64,000 nt of DNA from positions 186,001 to 250,000 of the forward strand of contig NZ_SWFP01000007.1 in assembly GCF_005869225.1 (NCBI RefSeq), given 5' to 3'. The notes beneath the pieces were generated by a model. It had not been told where the DNA came from, did not search any database, and saw nothing but the letters and a program-made list of their open reading frames with translations. Source of the stretch: Dyadobacter bucti. GTDB taxonomy: Bacteria > Bacteroidota > Bacteroidia > Cytophagales > Spirosomataceae. Each line of letters opens with the position of its first letter. Position 1 is the first letter of the stretch. A program made the translations under genes and the position numbers. Shown one piece after another: positions 15,195 to 25,560 of the stretch.

Positions 15195-15331
15195 TTTGAT
15201 TCTTATTTTATGTTTCAAGGCAAACTTATTTCGGTTGTTAGCTATTTTTTAAATGACCAAAGAACAGCAGCCTTCGCGGAAAAATTAAATTAGCACATCG
15301 CAAAATTAACGAATTTGTTTCGTCAATTCTT

Positions 15332-16972
15332 ATGAAACACCTTACAAAGATCTCAATACACACCTATTCGATTGTCGGATTTTTCCTTCTGATATGCCAA
15401 TTCCAACAGGTTTTCAGCCAGGATTGTGAGCCTGCCTATACACTTACACCAGTCGCCCCGAATAATACGATTGAATGGAATAAATTCCCGGAATTCTCCC
15501 TTCCCTTTAAAATTATTTACAACGGCCCCAGGTTTGACGATACGCAATCTCTACCCCTAAGACATGGATTCAGTCATCTGGCATCGTTTAGCGGGGCGGA
15601 GCCAGGCTCACTTGATCCTAAAAACCGGGCGGCTCTCTGGTACGGAGTTGCCACTTCCAGCGGGAACCAGCCTTGGGCAGACAACATGCTCCGCAGCCCC
15701 TGGCAAAACGATACTGTGGCTTACCGCAATTATTGGGACAACTATGCAAGGATTATTTTTGATGCAGATATTATTTGTCTGGACATAGAGAGAATGCAGC
15801 GTGAAGACCGGGATATCCTCGCACTAAAATCCAATAACCAGATCCCCCAGAATTATCGTTCCCTCAATGACGCGGATTTCCTGGCTACATATAAAAGGGA
15901 TATGCGCTGGTGGTACACCGAGGCCATCAACCGTTTCAAAATCCAGAAACCGAATTCCAGCGCGCTAGTATCCAGTTACAGTGATGTTCCGGTTCGTAAC
16001 ACCTGGTTGAATATTACTGCAAACAGTTGGCAGGACTGGACTACAAACCTGGCCCGGACCCATTATCTGACCCAGGACAATTCGGGAAAAATTGGCGGAA
16101 GCTTTTACGATGCAATGGATGTGCTTACGCCGTCGCCCTACTATTATTATGGTTATAACCACCCGATAGGAAAGGATTACCTATCATATTTGTTGTTTAA
16201 TATTGAAGCAAACCGCGCTTGGAGCGATAAACCGATTATTCCATTTGTCTGGATGCGGATTCATGACAGCTACGATCCAAATACACCATTGATCGAGCCT
16301 TTTGTAGCAGAAGCCACCGCTATATTTCCATTTTTTTCCGGGGCAACCGGCCTCTGGCTTTGGGAAAATCCTTTCTTCCCCGGATCCCGGCAAGAAAATT
16401 ATGCCCCTTACGAGCATTTTATATACGGACTTTACCGGCTTTCTGAATTTAAAGATATGTTTGAAGGAGCCTATCAGCTGGTTATTCCGCAATCGGCTCG
16501 TGATAATATGGAGCAGCAGAATCCTGTTTGGCGAGGTGTTGTCAAGGGGAGCAATATTTTAATTGCCGCACAAAATCCTTATGCAGAAGATAACGAAGAA
16601 ACAGTTATTACCGTCTCTTATCAGAGGTGGCTCAAAACAATTACATTGAAAGGCAAAGAGATTGTCCTCTGTAAATTTGACCTGAACGACACCGTAAATT
16701 CTTCAGAACCGGTTTTATCAGATGCTTATATCTATGCAAATCCGGCACAATTTGATCTCAATGTTGTACTAACCGGCATAAATGGTTCCACTGATGTTGA
16801 TTTTTCATTGCTGAATACCAAAGGTCAGGTGGTCTTAACAAAGAAGATTCAAGCTTTTGCCGGTGAAACAAGAGATCACATCGCTTTGCCACGACTCGCT
16901 TCTGGTATGTATTTTGCACGTTTTGCCAGCAATACCCGGACCATAACCAAAAAGGTTGTTGTCAATCAATAA
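15332..16972 (+). CDS. Type IX secretion cargo protein of unknown function
   Basis: A 546-residue secreted protein. The N-terminus is a signal peptide (hydrophobic 12-27, then V-F-S-Q-D-C), and the last 85 residues form a type A T9SS sorting domain (D-A-Y-I-Y-A-N-P-A, then L-L-N-T-K-G-Q-V-V, L-A-S-G-M-Y-F-A-R, ending K-K-V-V-V-N-Q). The body is Trp/Tyr-rich with several conserved-looking acidic sites (I-C-L-D-I-E-R, F-V-W-M-R-I-H-D-S-Y-D), as in TIM-barrel glycoside hydrolases. A polysaccharide-active role is possible, but the family is not identified. It is followed 24 bases later by the DUF255 gene. Confidence 0.75.
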   Translation: MKHLTKISIHTYSIVGFFLLICQFQQVFSQDCEPAYTLTPVAPNNTIEWNKFPEFSLPFKIIYNGPRFDDTQSLPLRHGFSHLASFSGAEPGSLDPKNRAALWYGVATSSGNQPWADNMLRSPWQNDTVAYRNYWDNYARIIFDADIICLDIERMQREDRDILALKSNNQIPQNYRSLNDADFLATYKRDMRWWYTEAINRFKIQKPNSSALVSSYSDVPVRNTWLNITANSWQDWTTNLARTHYLTQDNSGKIGGSFYDAMDVLTPSPYYYYGYNHPIGKDYLSYLLFNIEANRAWSDKPIIPFVWMRIHDSYDPNTPLIEPFVAEATAIFPFFSGATGLWLWENPFFPGSRQENYAPYEHFIYGLYRLSEFKDMFEGAYQLVIPQSARDNMEQQNPVWRGVVKGSNILIAAQNPYAEDNEETVITVSYQRWLKTITLKGKEIVLCKFDLNDTVNSSEPVLSDAYIYANPAQFDLNVVLTGINGSTDVDFSLLNTKGQVVLTKKIQAFAGETRDHIALPRLASGMYFARFASNTRTITKKVVVNQ

Positions 16973-16996
16973 TAATTCTCATCATTCCAAGCTTTC

Positions 16997-19012
16997 ATGA
17001 ACCGTCTCAGCCAGCAAACCAGCCCATACCTTCTTCAGCATGCCAACAATCCGGTAGACTGGTATCCCTGGGGTGAAGAGGCATTGACCAAAGCAAAGAC
17101 TGAAAACAAGCCCATTCTCGTCAGTATCGGATATTCTGCCTGTCACTGGTGCCATGTTATGGAGCGCGAATGTTTTGAAAAAGAAGATATTTCGGCGGTG
17201 ATGAACCAGCATTTTGTCTGTATCAAAGTAGATCGCGAAGAAAGACCTGATGTCGATGCGGTTTATATGGATGCGGTTCAGGCCATGGGCGTGAGAGGCG
17301 GCTGGCCTTTGAATGTATTTTTGCTGCCTGACAGCAAACCGTTTTATGGCGTGACTTATCTCCCGCCCCAGAACTGGGTCCAGCTCCTGAAAAGTATCAA
17401 CGATGCTTACAACAAACACTACAAAGAGCTGGTCGACTCCGCTGACGGATTTGTGCGGAACATGGTCGCTTCTGAAACTGAAAAATATGGTCTGGTGAAC
17501 AGTGTCAACCCTCACTCGCTTGAAGAGCTTGACCTGATGTTCGAGAAACTAAAACAGCATTTCGATACCCAAAAAGGTGGAATGGACCGCGCTCCCAAGT
17601 TTCCCATGCCTTCGATCTACAAATTTTTGCTTCGATATTACGACATCAGCCAGAATCCCGAAGCTCTCGCGCACCTGGAGTTATCCCTGAACCGGATCGC
17701 GCTCGGCGGAATATACGACCACGCGGGAGGTGGGTGGGCAAGGTATTCCGTGGATGATGAATGGTTTATCCCGCACTTCGAAAAAATGCTTTATGACAAC
17801 GCCCAGTTATTAAGCATTTACGCAGAGGCTTATTCACTGACACAAAACCCGCTATACTCTGCCAGGATCATGGAAACAATACACTGGCTGAAAAACGAAA
17901 TGCTAAGTCCAGATGGAGGATTTTACTCCGCTTTGGATGCCGATAGCGAAGGTATTGAAGGCAAATATTATATCTGGACCGAGGAAGAATTGAAAGATAC
18001 ATTGAAAAACGATTTCGAATGGTTTTCCAAATTATATAATATTTCCAAACGAGGTAACTGGGAACATGGTTACAATCATTTGCACCTTACCAATTATGCC
18101 GACGAAACAGCAAAAGCAGCCGGTATTTTCGATGAGCAGTTTTCTGGACGTTATCAGGATGCACTTTACAGACTTTCGAAAAGAAGAGAAACCCGCATAA
18201 AACCCGGGCTGGATGATAAAATCCTTGCATCCTGGAATGGCTTGCTGATCAAAGGACTGACAGATTGTTACCGGGCCCTCGGCGATGATGCTATCCGTGA
18301 ACTGGCTGTGCAGACTGCTGATTTTATTTTTAATAAAATGTCCGCCGACGGCAAACTATGGCATAGCTATAAAGCCGGAAAACCAACTATCACTGCCTTT
18401 CTGGAAGATTATGCTGCTGTTATCGAGGCTTATGCAGGTTTGTACCAGGTTACTTTCAACGAAGCCTGGCTGGAGCGTGCCTCCCAGCTTGCGGATTATA
18501 CCATTGCCCAGTTTTACGATGAGACCGAAGGTTTTTTCTATTTTACCGATGCATCGGGGGAATCGCTGATTGCGAGAAAAAAAGAGCTTTTTGACAATGT
18601 CATCCCCGCGTCCAATTCTATTATGGCACATAATCTGTACATCCTCGGCAAGATGCTCGATCGTGAGGTGTATTTGAACCTCTCGGAAAACATGCTTTCC
18701 AAAATGAACAAAATTCTGATTGCCGATGTGCAATGGGTGACCAATTGGGCTGCGTTGTATTGCCTCAAAACGGTACCCACGGCTGAAATAGCAATTGTAG
18801 GTGAAGATGCAGATGCCATGCGAAAAGACTTCGACAGGTTTTTTATCCCCAACAAAATTGTAATGGGAACGAAGACATCTTCCGATTTGCCCCTACTGCA
18901 AAACCGCTCCGACACGGATGCGAAAACGGCAGTTTATGTATGTTATGACAAAACATGCCAGCTTCCCGTCACTACCGTGGAAGCGGCATTGGATCAGCTG
19001 GCCAGCATTTAA
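16997..19012 (+). CDS. Thioredoxin-domain (DUF255/YyaL-like) protein
   Basis: A 671-residue protein of the DUF255 family (YyaL, human SPATA20). The N-terminal domain (1-165) starts with the family signature [21 protein letters not shown] and has the thioredoxin-like motif C49-H-W-C52. The larger C-terminal part is an (alpha/alpha)6-barrel-like region related to N-acylglucosamine 2-epimerases, with [14 protein letters not shown] and [10 protein letters not shown]. Length is normal. The physiological reaction is not established. Its stop overlaps the convergent DinB gene by four bases. Confidence 0.92.
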   Translation: MNRLSQQTSPYLLQHANNPVDWYPWGEEALTKAKTENKPILVSIGYSACHWCHVMERECFEKEDISAVMNQHFVCIKVDREERPDVDAVYMDAVQAMGVRGGWPLNVFLLPDSKPFYGVTYLPPQNWVQLLKSINDAYNKHYKELVDSADGFVRNMVASETEKYGLVNSVNPHSLEELDLMFEKLKQHFDTQKGGMDRAPKFPMPSIYKFLLRYYDISQNPEALAHLELSLNRIALGGIYDHAGGGWARYSVDDEWFIPHFEKMLYDNAQLLSIYAEAYSLTQNPLYSARIMETIHWLKNEMLSPDGGFYSALDADSEGIEGKYYIWTEEELKDTLKNDFEWFSKLYNISKRGNWEHGYNHLHLTNYADETAKAAGIFDEQFSGRYQDALYRLSKRRETRIKPGLDDKILASWNGLLIKGLTDCYRALGDDAIRELAVQTADFIFNKMSADGKLWHSYKAGKPTITAFLEDYAAVIEAYAGLYQVTFNEAWLERASQLADYTIAQFYDETEGFFYFTDASGESLIARKKELFDNVIPASNSIMAHNLYILGKMLDREVYLNLSENMLSKMNKILIADVQWVTNWAALYCLKTVPTAEIAIVGEDADAMRKDFDRFFIPNKIVMGTKTSSDLPLLQNRSDTDAKTAVYVCYDKTCQLPVTTVEAALDQLASI

Positions 19013-19527
19013 ATCAAGGGATAGTACCGCTCCCTGATCACGTTGATGTGGTGCAGCGGATGCCCCAGAATCACAAATCCGAGGGCGAGTGGGGAAATTT
19101 CGGTTTGATTGGCCACGCCGGAACGCAAAATCATTGCGCTATCCATGTTGGCAAAAAGTGAGATCGTGGACACCCTTACCTGTTCAAATTCTTCCAGCAA
19201 ATCAGGAATAGGCCTCCCGTATGCAATCGTGTTTGCAGCAAATACTGCTTCGTCATACCCAGGTAAATTTGTTCTGTCATTCCTCGAAAACCGCAGCGCC
19301 CGGTATGCCATGATCCGTTCATTGTCAACTACATGCTGGAGAATATCTTTTATAGTCCACTTTCCAGGCGCATAAATTCTGTCTCCCACTTGTTCAAGTT
19401 TCTGAATATCAGAAAAAATTTCCCTGGGAGCATATTTTCGGAATCCCTCAAAAATGTCAATATCGTCTACAAGATTAATGTAACGGTCAAAAAACGGGGG
19501 CATCGGATTAATGGCAGATTTCTTCAT
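19009..19527 (-). CDS. DinB-family metal-binding four-helix protein
   Basis: A 172-residue DinB-like (YfiT/DUF664) protein. Histidine sites at [10 protein letters not shown] (mid-protein) and [10 protein letters not shown] near the C-terminus give the usual three-His metal site of the fold. Members include bacillithiol- and other thiol-transferases, and many are uncharacterised. It is convergent with the DUF255 gene, the stops overlapping. The start is the first ATG of the frame ([13 protein letters not shown]), and there is no competing upstream gene on this strand. Confidence 0.88.
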   Translation of the reverse strand: MKKSAINPMPPFFDRYINLVDDIDIFEGFRKYAPREIFSDIQKLEQVGDRIYAPGKWTIKDILQHVVDNERIMAYRALRFSRNDRTNLPGYDEAVFAANTIAYGRPIPDLLEEFEQVRVSTISLFANMDSAMILRSGVANQTEISPLALGFVILGHPLHHINVIRERYYPLI

Positions 19528-19692
19528 AAATTATATTGTTTTTGTTTATATCTATTTTCTCGGGTAATCGATTGCGCTGAATCGGGAATTGGTAATGTGG
19601 AAGATGCGACAATTAGCAACTAACGGTTACTTTATTATCCTGTACAATAACGTTTTAGTTTTGCTAACGTCTATTGCTTAATTGCATCTAAT

Positions 19693-20277
19693 ATGCTTAC
19701 ATTTGAGTATAAATCCTCAAAGAAATTGAAAAAAATAGCGGCGATAGGTTTGTTGATTTTATTGCTCTACAACATGTTTGGGCTGCCTTTTGCTGTTTTA
19801 TTCTTTAAAAAAGACTACAAAACTGCCTCGGCCCCCCAGACCAATGACGACTATCAGGTGATGAAGTTGTTCCTGCCGTCATTACCTTATACAGGCAATT
19901 GGGAAAAAGCGGACGGCCTTGAAGGACTAATCCGGAAAAATGGTGATTTTTACAACGCCACAAATATCCTGCATGAAAACGATACGCTATATGTCACACT
20001 GAAATCCAATCAACAGGCGCGGGACCGTTTTTTTGAGCTGGCGAATGCGATGCAGATCCTCACTGATCCTGAAAATGAAATTCCTAAAAACCCTTATAGT
20101 GAGGCAATTAATTTACTAAGCAGTTTTTTTAAGTTGTATATACCGTGTCACCAGGTATTTGCTTTTGGAGCTTATCCCGATCCTCCAAAATCCGCTTACA
20201 TTGTAGAAACACCTTACAAAAGTCCCCTGTCTTCTTTTCCGATCCGGCTGCATACCCCGCCACCCGAGCTTTCCTGA
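19693..20277 (+). CDS. Membrane-anchored hypothetical protein
   Basis: A 194-residue protein with a basic N-terminus, one membrane helix (about 15-38, I-G-L-L-I-L-L-L-Y-N-M-F-G-L) and a predicted periplasmic domain. The C-terminus is Pro-rich (L-H-T-P-P-P-E-L-S). No family is recognised. It is preceded by 165 bases without a visible gene and followed by 128 bases before the barrel protein. Coding is supported by the start-proximal helix, ordinary composition and lack of a rival frame. Confidence 0.55.
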   Translation: MLTFEYKSSKKLKKIAAIGLLILLLYNMFGLPFAVLFFKKDYKTASAPQTNDDYQVMKLFLPSLPYTGNWEKADGLEGLIRKNGDFYNATNILHENDTLYVTLKSNQQARDRFFELANAMQILTDPENEIPKNPYSEAINLLSSFFKLYIPCHQVFAFGAYPDPPKSAYIVETPYKSPLSSFPIRLHTPPPELS

Positions 20278-20405
20278 GATCCTTCAAGCAACTATTTTCA
20301 CTCGTGCGTCAGCATGATCCTGTTTCACTGTATTCAGGATTATCAGCTGTGGAATGAGCAATATCTATTACGGTTAATAAAAGGTTTTGATTTTACTTTT
20401 CCTAT

Positions 20406-21335
20406 ATGGTCATTTCTTTACAAAAAAATTTGCGTGCCTGTTCAGCAGCCGTTCTGGCTTTGCTCGGCATCTCATCTGCGGCGTTTGCCCAGATGCCCAA
20501 CGATGCGATTTACATGTCCAAAAATACAGCTTGCCTTGCTGTTTCTTACAGCCATAGCTCCTGGGACAAATACTGGGAAAATTCGCTGAAACGCGAAAAT
20601 TTCAACATCGGAACACATACCACACAAGGCGTAATGCCAATGCTGGCCGTGGGAATTACTAAAAACCTCAATGTTATTGCCGCCATCCCGTACCTCTGGA
20701 CGCAGGCCAGCGCAGGTAATCTCAAATGGCAACGTGGATTTCAGGATGTTTCTGGCTGGATTAAGTACCGTTTTGTGAATGTCTCTGGCTTCTCGCTCCA
20801 TGCAATTGCAGGCGCTTCGCTTCCCAGTAATAACTACGTTCCGGATTTTTTACCGATGTCAATCGGGATACAGTGTAAAACGGCGACAGGCAGGCTCCTG
20901 GCGAGCTACCGGCACAAAACCGGTGTTTATCTGACCGCTTCGGGAAGCTATATATTTCGCAGTAAAATCAAGATCGACAGGGATGCCTACCAGGCCGGAG
21001 ATAGACTTTACGGAACAAACGAGGTGGTTGTTCCTAATGCCTATGATGCAGCTGTTCGTGTGGGTTACCTTAAAAAAGGTATCCAGGCAGAGGGGTTTAT
21101 GGAACATGGTGCCTGTGACGGAGGTGATAACATCCGCCGCAACGATATGCCTTTTCCCACCAACAATATGAAGTCTACGATAGCGGGTGTTTATGCCAAA
21201 TACCAGCCAAAAAATATCGGTGTAAATGCAAGGGCAGCGTATGTACTCGACGGCAGAAATGTAGGCCAGAGTACATCTTTCTCACTAGGAGTGCTTTACC
21301 AGTTTCGTTACATCGGGAAATCTTCTGAAAAATAA
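20406..21335 (+). CDS. Outer-membrane beta-barrel protein
   Basis: A 309-residue protein with a signal peptide (residues 1-28, ending S-S-A-A-F-A) and many alternating aromatic/polar beta-strands, ending in an aromatic-rich last strand (G-V-L-Y-Q-F-R-Y-I). The pattern resembles the outer-membrane transporter family linked to phenol-degradation meta-pathways, but assignment is only general. It is 15 bases upstream of the vanadium-haloperoxidase-like lipoprotein gene, so the two are probably an operon and may share an envelope role. Confidence 0.7.
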   Translation: MVISLQKNLRACSAAVLALLGISSAAFAQMPNDAIYMSKNTACLAVSYSHSSWDKYWENSLKRENFNIGTHTTQGVMPMLAVGITKNLNVIAAIPYLWTQASAGNLKWQRGFQDVSGWIKYRFVNVSGFSLHAIAGASLPSNNYVPDFLPMSIGIQCKTATGRLLASYRHKTGVYLTASGSYIFRSKIKIDRDAYQAGDRLYGTNEVVVPNAYDAAVRVGYLKKGIQAEGFMEHGACDGGDNIRRNDMPFPTNNMKSTIAGVYAKYQPKNIGVNARAAYVLDGRNVGQSTSFSLGVLYQFRYIGKSSEK

Positions 21336-21350
21336 TATTTAGTCATTGAT

Positions 21351-22913
21351 ATGAAAACAAAACATATTTTCTCTTTGAAGGGAACAACGGCTACTACTGT
21401 GATTTTAGCGACGTTAATGATGGTTTTTTCCTGCAGCAAAACTGTCAACGATCCCGTAGCATCTATTAATATCCCTTCAAGCCTCGACGAAAATGCAGGG
21501 AACTGGAAACCGTATGTACTGGCCGCGACCAGTGAGATACCGGTAGCTGAGCCAAACGCTGCTACTTCTGCCGAATACAAAGCCGAAATCCAGAAACTGA
21601 AAGATGTTACATCCAAGATTACGGCACAGCAACGAGAGCAGGTCAATTACTGGGGAGCAGGAGCCGTTTTTCGCTGGAATGAAATAGGCCGCGAACTGGC
21701 GGCGCGCTACAATACCCCGCCTGCCTCTGACAAAGACGGAAAGTATCCATTGCCCGATGCAGCAAATCCGCTGGCAGACCCGAAGTTCCCTTTTGCGAAC
21801 CCGCCTTATACTGCCCGGGCCCTTGCTTATCTCAGCGTTGCCCAATACGATGCGCTGATTACCGCCTGGAACTATAAATTCAAGTATAACCGAAAGGCGC
21901 CGTCCAAAACAGATCAATCGGTGCTCACACTTTTACCCGTAACAGACCTTCCTTCGTATCCTTCGGAAGATGCAGTGGTTGCAGAAGCCTCCGTCATTAT
22001 ACTGAAAGCCATGTTCCCGGGAGAAGTTCCTTTCCTGGAACAAAAACTAGCAGAGCATAAAAACAGCCGTTTATGGGCCGGTATGAATGTAGAAAGTGAC
22101 ATTTCCGCCGGTGCAGAACTGGGTAAGGCAGTGGGTGCAAAAGTGATGGCACGTGCCAAAACAGACGGAATGGGTACAGCCAATAACCAGGCCAAAACAG
22201 CTGAAATGATTGCCAATGCAAGGACAATAGGCACTACTGAACCCTGGGTCAGCCAGGAAGTCCCCGCCCGCCCGCCTATGCTGCCTACTTACGGCGGCGT
22301 TTTGCCATGGAATTTTGACAGGCCAACTATCGTAACATTGCGCCCAGAGGCTCCGCCTGCATTGGGAAGCGCCGAATTTCAGAAAAATATGGATGAGCTG
22401 CTGAATATCGCTAAAAACCAAACGAGGGAGCAAGCCCGCATAGCCAGCTTCTGGTCGGATGGTGTGGGAAGCTATACTCCTCCGGGGCACTGGCACCGTC
22501 GCGGGGCTAACTTGTGCCATGACAACAGTTTCAGCGAAGTACGTACTGCCAGAACACTTGCCTTGTTGGGAACAGCCATACAGGATGCAGGTATTTGCTG
22601 CTGGGATACCAAATATTACTACTATTACCCGCGCCCAAACCAAATGAGCCGGAAGGTGAAAACATCGGTAGGACTGCCGAATTTCCCGTCTTATACCTCG
22701 GGACATTCTATGTTTTCCGGTGCGGGAGCGGAGGTTCTGGCGCATATTTTCCCGTCGGAAGCTGAAAAGCTGAATGCGATGGCAGCCGAAGCATCTTTAT
22801 CGCGCATTTACGGATTGATACATTACCGCTTCGATTGCGAGACCGGACTTGCAACAGGTCACAAAGTAGGTAACTACGCTGTGCAACGGGCAAAAACGGA
22901 CGGTGCAGAATAA
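21351..22913 (+). CDS. Vanadium-dependent haloperoxidase/PAP2-like lipoprotein
   Basis: A 520-residue lipoprotein (M-V-F-S-C lipobox at about 24-28). The C-terminal third has the acid-phosphatase/vanadium-haloperoxidase signature: K-Y-Y-Y-Y-Y-P-R-P (about 421-429), P-S-Y-T-S-G-H-S-M-F (about 445-454), and S-R-I-Y-G-L-I-H-Y-R-F-D (about 482-493). These are the vanadate/phosphate-binding Lys, Arg, Ser-Gly-His and Arg-His residues. A Cys-Cys pair lies near residue 416. It could oxidise halides or act as a phosphatase at the cell surface; sequence alone does not tell. It follows the barrel gene and ends before a strong bidirectional terminator. Confidence 0.85.
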   Translation: MKTKHIFSLKGTTATTVILATLMMVFSCSKTVNDPVASINIPSSLDENAGNWKPYVLAATSEIPVAEPNAATSAEYKAEIQKLKDVTSKITAQQREQVNYWGAGAVFRWNEIGRELAARYNTPPASDKDGKYPLPDAANPLADPKFPFANPPYTARALAYLSVAQYDALITAWNYKFKYNRKAPSKTDQSVLTLLPVTDLPSYPSEDAVVAEASVIILKAMFPGEVPFLEQKLAEHKNSRLWAGMNVESDISAGAELGKAVGAKVMARAKTDGMGTANNQAKTAEMIANARTIGTTEPWVSQEVPARPPMLPTYGGVLPWNFDRPTIVTLRPEAPPALGSAEFQKNMDELLNIAKNQTREQARIASFWSDGVGSYTPPGHWHRRGANLCHDNSFSEVRTARTLALLGTAIQDAGICCWDTKYYYYYPRPNQMSRKVKTSVGLPNFPSYTSGHSMFSGAGAEVLAHIFPSEAEKLNAMAAEASLSRIYGLIHYRFDCETGLATGHKVGNYAVQRAKTDGAE

Positions 22914-22926
22914 AGAATTACTTTGT

Positions 22927-22974
22927 ATAAAGAAAAAGGCCCTTCGGATATTCTCGAAAGGCCTTTTTCTTTAT
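22927..22974. terminator. Bidirectional intrinsic terminator
   Basis: A perfect 15-base inverted repeat, ATAAAGAAAAAGGCC (22927-22941) / GGCCTTTTTCTTTAT (22960-22974), with a smaller stem CTTCG/CGAAAG inside the loop. It has A and T runs on both sides, so it can stop transcripts from the haloperoxidase-like gene on the plus strand and from the TfoX gene on the minus strand. It lies just before the TfoX stop. Confidence 0.85.
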
Positions 22975-22977
22975 TTA

Positions 22978-23331
22978 CTAATCAGTCCGTTTTGATTTTG
23001 ACTTGGATGGTTTCGCAATTTTATTGAAGTCCAGGCATTTTTTTATCCAAAAGTCGAAAGCATTCTTGGTATTGTATCCTTGCTCACTTACAAAAACATA
23101 GCCATTCATAACGCGTTTGTTATGGATCATGGGGGTAACCCCGGTCATTTCCAACACCTGTTCGAATTCCTCCGGCCCTATCCTGCACAACATATTTGAA
23201 TCGCGGACGCAAATGCATAATTTGTCATCCACCATAAACGCCAGTCCCTGAAACAACATTCTTTCCTCAACCAGCGGATTGTCTATCAATGCTTCCCTTA
23301 CCTTGTTAGCAAGCTTTTCGTCAAATGCCAT
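22978..23331 (-). CDS. TfoX/Sxy N-terminal domain protein
   Basis: A 117-residue protein from the ATG at 23331 (MAFDEKLANKVREAL). An open frame reaches back to 23445 but overlaps the molybdopterin gene's 3' end and looks non-coding there. It matches the TfoX N-terminal domain: V-E-E-R-M-L-F-Q-G-L-A-F-M-V-D-D-K-L-C-I-C-V, then K-R-V-M-N-G-Y-V-F-V-S. TfoX in gamma-proteobacteria controls competence; stand-alone N-terminal domains in Bacteroidota have no known role. The C-terminus is Lys/Ser-rich. Confidence 0.85.
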   Translation of the reverse strand: MAFDEKLANKVREALIDNPLVEERMLFQGLAFMVDDKLCICVRDSNMLCRIGPEEFEQVLEMTGVTPMIHNKRVMNGYVFVSEQGYNTKNAFDFWIKKCLDFNKIAKPSKSKSKRTD

Positions 23332-23359
23332 ATTGCCTGGATTTTGCAAACGATACGTA

Positions 23360-25522
23360 CTAGCCCAGATCATTGATATTAAAAGGCAGTTTTCGCATCC
23401 TTTTCCCCGTAGCCGCAAAAACGGCATTCCCAAGGGCCGGTGCAACCGGCGGCAGGCCAGGCTCCCCTACTCCACCAGGCGCAGCACCGCTGTCAATGAT
23501 ATGGATATCCATCACAGGTGTTTCGTTCAGACGAAGGATATTATACTGATGAAAATTGGTTTGTTCGCAGGCGCCATTATGAAAGGTAATCCCATCTTTG
23601 ATCGCAGCAGTAAGACCCATTACAATGTTCCCTTCTGTCTGCGCCTTTACATTATCCGGATTTACATAATATCCGCAGTCTATCACAGAAATGACCTTAT
23701 CAATTTTGACACCTTTGTCTTTTTTGGAAACTGTAATACAACAGGCCGAAATGCTATTGAAAGACTTAAAAACAGCCATACCCTTTCCGGATCCTTCCGG
23801 CAGCTTTTCTTCCCAGTTTGCCTTCTCTGCCAGTGTTTCAAGTACTTTTTTAAACCTTTCGTCGGGAAGTATTTCCATTCTTGCCTTCAAGGGATCTTTT
23901 TTGGCAAGATGAGCCAGCTCATCGATAAAACATTCCTGCCCCCACCCAAAATTAGACGCATATACTGAGCGCCACCAGACAATCGGAATATCGGTTTTAA
24001 CATTCGTCCAGCTTACCTTGGAAGCTGTTGCGAACTGGTATTTATTATTTCCCGTACTAATTTCCTCACTCAGCCACGGATCGGCCTCATCGTCCTTCAA
24101 ACCTTTGAATACCTGTCCAACGATCGACTCCCCAATTGCATGATGATGAAATCCGGTGATCTTTCCATCCTCTACAAATCCCTGCATGTGACTTAGCATT
24201 CCGGGCCGATACGGCCCCTGCGAAATATCATCTTCCCGGGTCCATATCACTTTAACAGGCTTTTTAATCTCTTTTGAAATATGGCATGCTTCCAATACAA
24301 AGTCATGGTAGGCCTTCCGTCCGAATGCCCCGCCCAGTAATTTGACATTGATTTTCACCTGCTCCGGCTTGACTTTCATATACGCGCAAACATCCCGAAG
24401 CGTCCAGTCCGGTCCTTGTACCGGCGCCCATATTTCCACAGAACCGTCGTCTTTTACATGTGCTATTGCGTTCTCAGGCTCAATGGGCGCATGGGCCAGA
24501 AACGGTGTTTCATAATTTGCTTCCAGCTTATCTTTGGCCCCGGCGTATTTTACCGAAAAGTCTCCTTTTTCCTCAAAGTTGATACCCTCTTTCTTGGCTG
24601 CTTCATGGCTTTCTGCAAAATAGTTGGCGGTATTGACAGTCTTTTCAAGCTCTGCATTGTCCCATTTTACCTGCAATGCCTTTTTACCTTTCAGCGCAGC
24701 CCACCAGTTGGTCGCTACTACCGCTACCGCCTCGGAGGTCCGGTGCGGCATAGTCCGCTCGGTTTTAATGACCTGCAGTACGCCTTTTATCTTTTTTGTT
24801 TCCGTATCGTCTATGGAAACAATTTTTCCATGGATCAGGGGCGAATGCACGATGGACGCATAAACCATACCAGGGATATCAACGTCAATTCCGTACACTG
24901 CCTTTCCTGTAACGCGTTCGGGTACATCCAGCCGCTTGTTATATTTCCCGATTATTTTGAAATCCTTCGGTTCTTTCAATTTGGGCTCTTTCGGAATTTC
25001 CAGCTTGGACGCATCGTCAGCTAACTCCCCGAAAGAAAGTTTCCGCCCCGAGGCCTTATGCAAAATATAGCCGTCCTCTGAGGTACATTCCGACACCGCC
25101 ACATTCCACCTTTTGGCGGCAGTTGTAGTCAGCATTTCGCGTGCAGCTGCCCCGGCTTTACGGATCGGGAGCCACAATTCTCTCACAGAACTGCTTCCGC
25201 CGGAAGTCTGGCTACCATATTTGCCACTTCCGTCACTCTGAATGATCTGTACGTTTTCGAGCTTGACGCCCAGTTCTTCCGCCAGAAGGGAAGGCACTGC
25301 CTGCGTAGAGCCTTGACCCATATCAGGCCGGGGATTGACCAGGGTTATATTCCCGGCAGTATCGATGATGATGAAAGGATTTATTTCAAGCCTTAAAATC
25401 GCAGGTGTGATTTTCTTGACGGAAGCATCCCTTGCAAAAGTCGTAACGCCCAATGCCAGACCGAACGTCGAAATCCCGGTGGCTTTCAGGAAATTGCGGC
25501 GCGATGTTTGTATTTTTTCCAA
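23360..25522 (-). CDS. Molybdopterin-binding subunit of a xanthine dehydrogenase-family oxidoreductase
   Basis: A 720-residue large subunit of the isoquinoline 1-oxidoreductase (IorB)/aldehyde-oxidase type. The Tat signal S-R-R-N-F-L-K lies at residues 7-13, indicating folded, cofactor-loaded export to the periplasm. Molybdopterin motifs include D-M-G-Q-G-S-T-Q-A near residue 67, L-L-G-G-A-F-G-R-K near 400, and the terminal G-G-V-G-E-P-G-L-P with the catalytic Glu near 691. The 2Fe-2S subunit gene lies just upstream and would supply electron transfer. Substrate unknown (an N-heterocycle or aldehyde). No cytochrome c or XdhC-like maturation gene adjoins. Confidence 0.92.
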   Translation of the reverse strand: MEKIQTSRRNFLKATGISTFGLALGVTTFARDASVKKITPAILRLEINPFIIIDTAGNITLVNPRPDMGQGSTQAVPSLLAEELGVKLENVQIIQSDGSGKYGSQTSGGSSSVRELWLPIRKAGAAAREMLTTTAAKRWNVAVSECTSEDGYILHKASGRKLSFGELADDASKLEIPKEPKLKEPKDFKIIGKYNKRLDVPERVTGKAVYGIDVDIPGMVYASIVHSPLIHGKIVSIDDTETKKIKGVLQVIKTERTMPHRTSEAVAVVATNWWAALKGKKALQVKWDNAELEKTVNTANYFAESHEAAKKEGINFEEKGDFSVKYAGAKDKLEANYETPFLAHAPIEPENAIAHVKDDGSVEIWAPVQGPDWTLRDVCAYMKVKPEQVKINVKLLGGAFGRKAYHDFVLEACHISKEIKKPVKVIWTREDDISQGPYRPGMLSHMQGFVEDGKITGFHHHAIGESIVGQVFKGLKDDEADPWLSEEISTGNNKYQFATASKVSWTNVKTDIPIVWWRSVYASNFGWGQECFIDELAHLAKKDPLKARMEILPDERFKKVLETLAEKANWEEKLPEGSGKGMAVFKSFNSISACCITVSKKDKGVKIDKVISVIDCGYYVNPDNVKAQTEGNIVMGLTAAIKDGITFHNGACEQTNFHQYNILRLNETPVMDIHIIDSGAAPGGVGEPGLPPVAPALGNAVFAATGKRMRKLPFNINDLG

Positions 25523-25560
25523 AGTCGTAAGTTGCTAATGTTGGCTGTGTTTTCTTTTTA

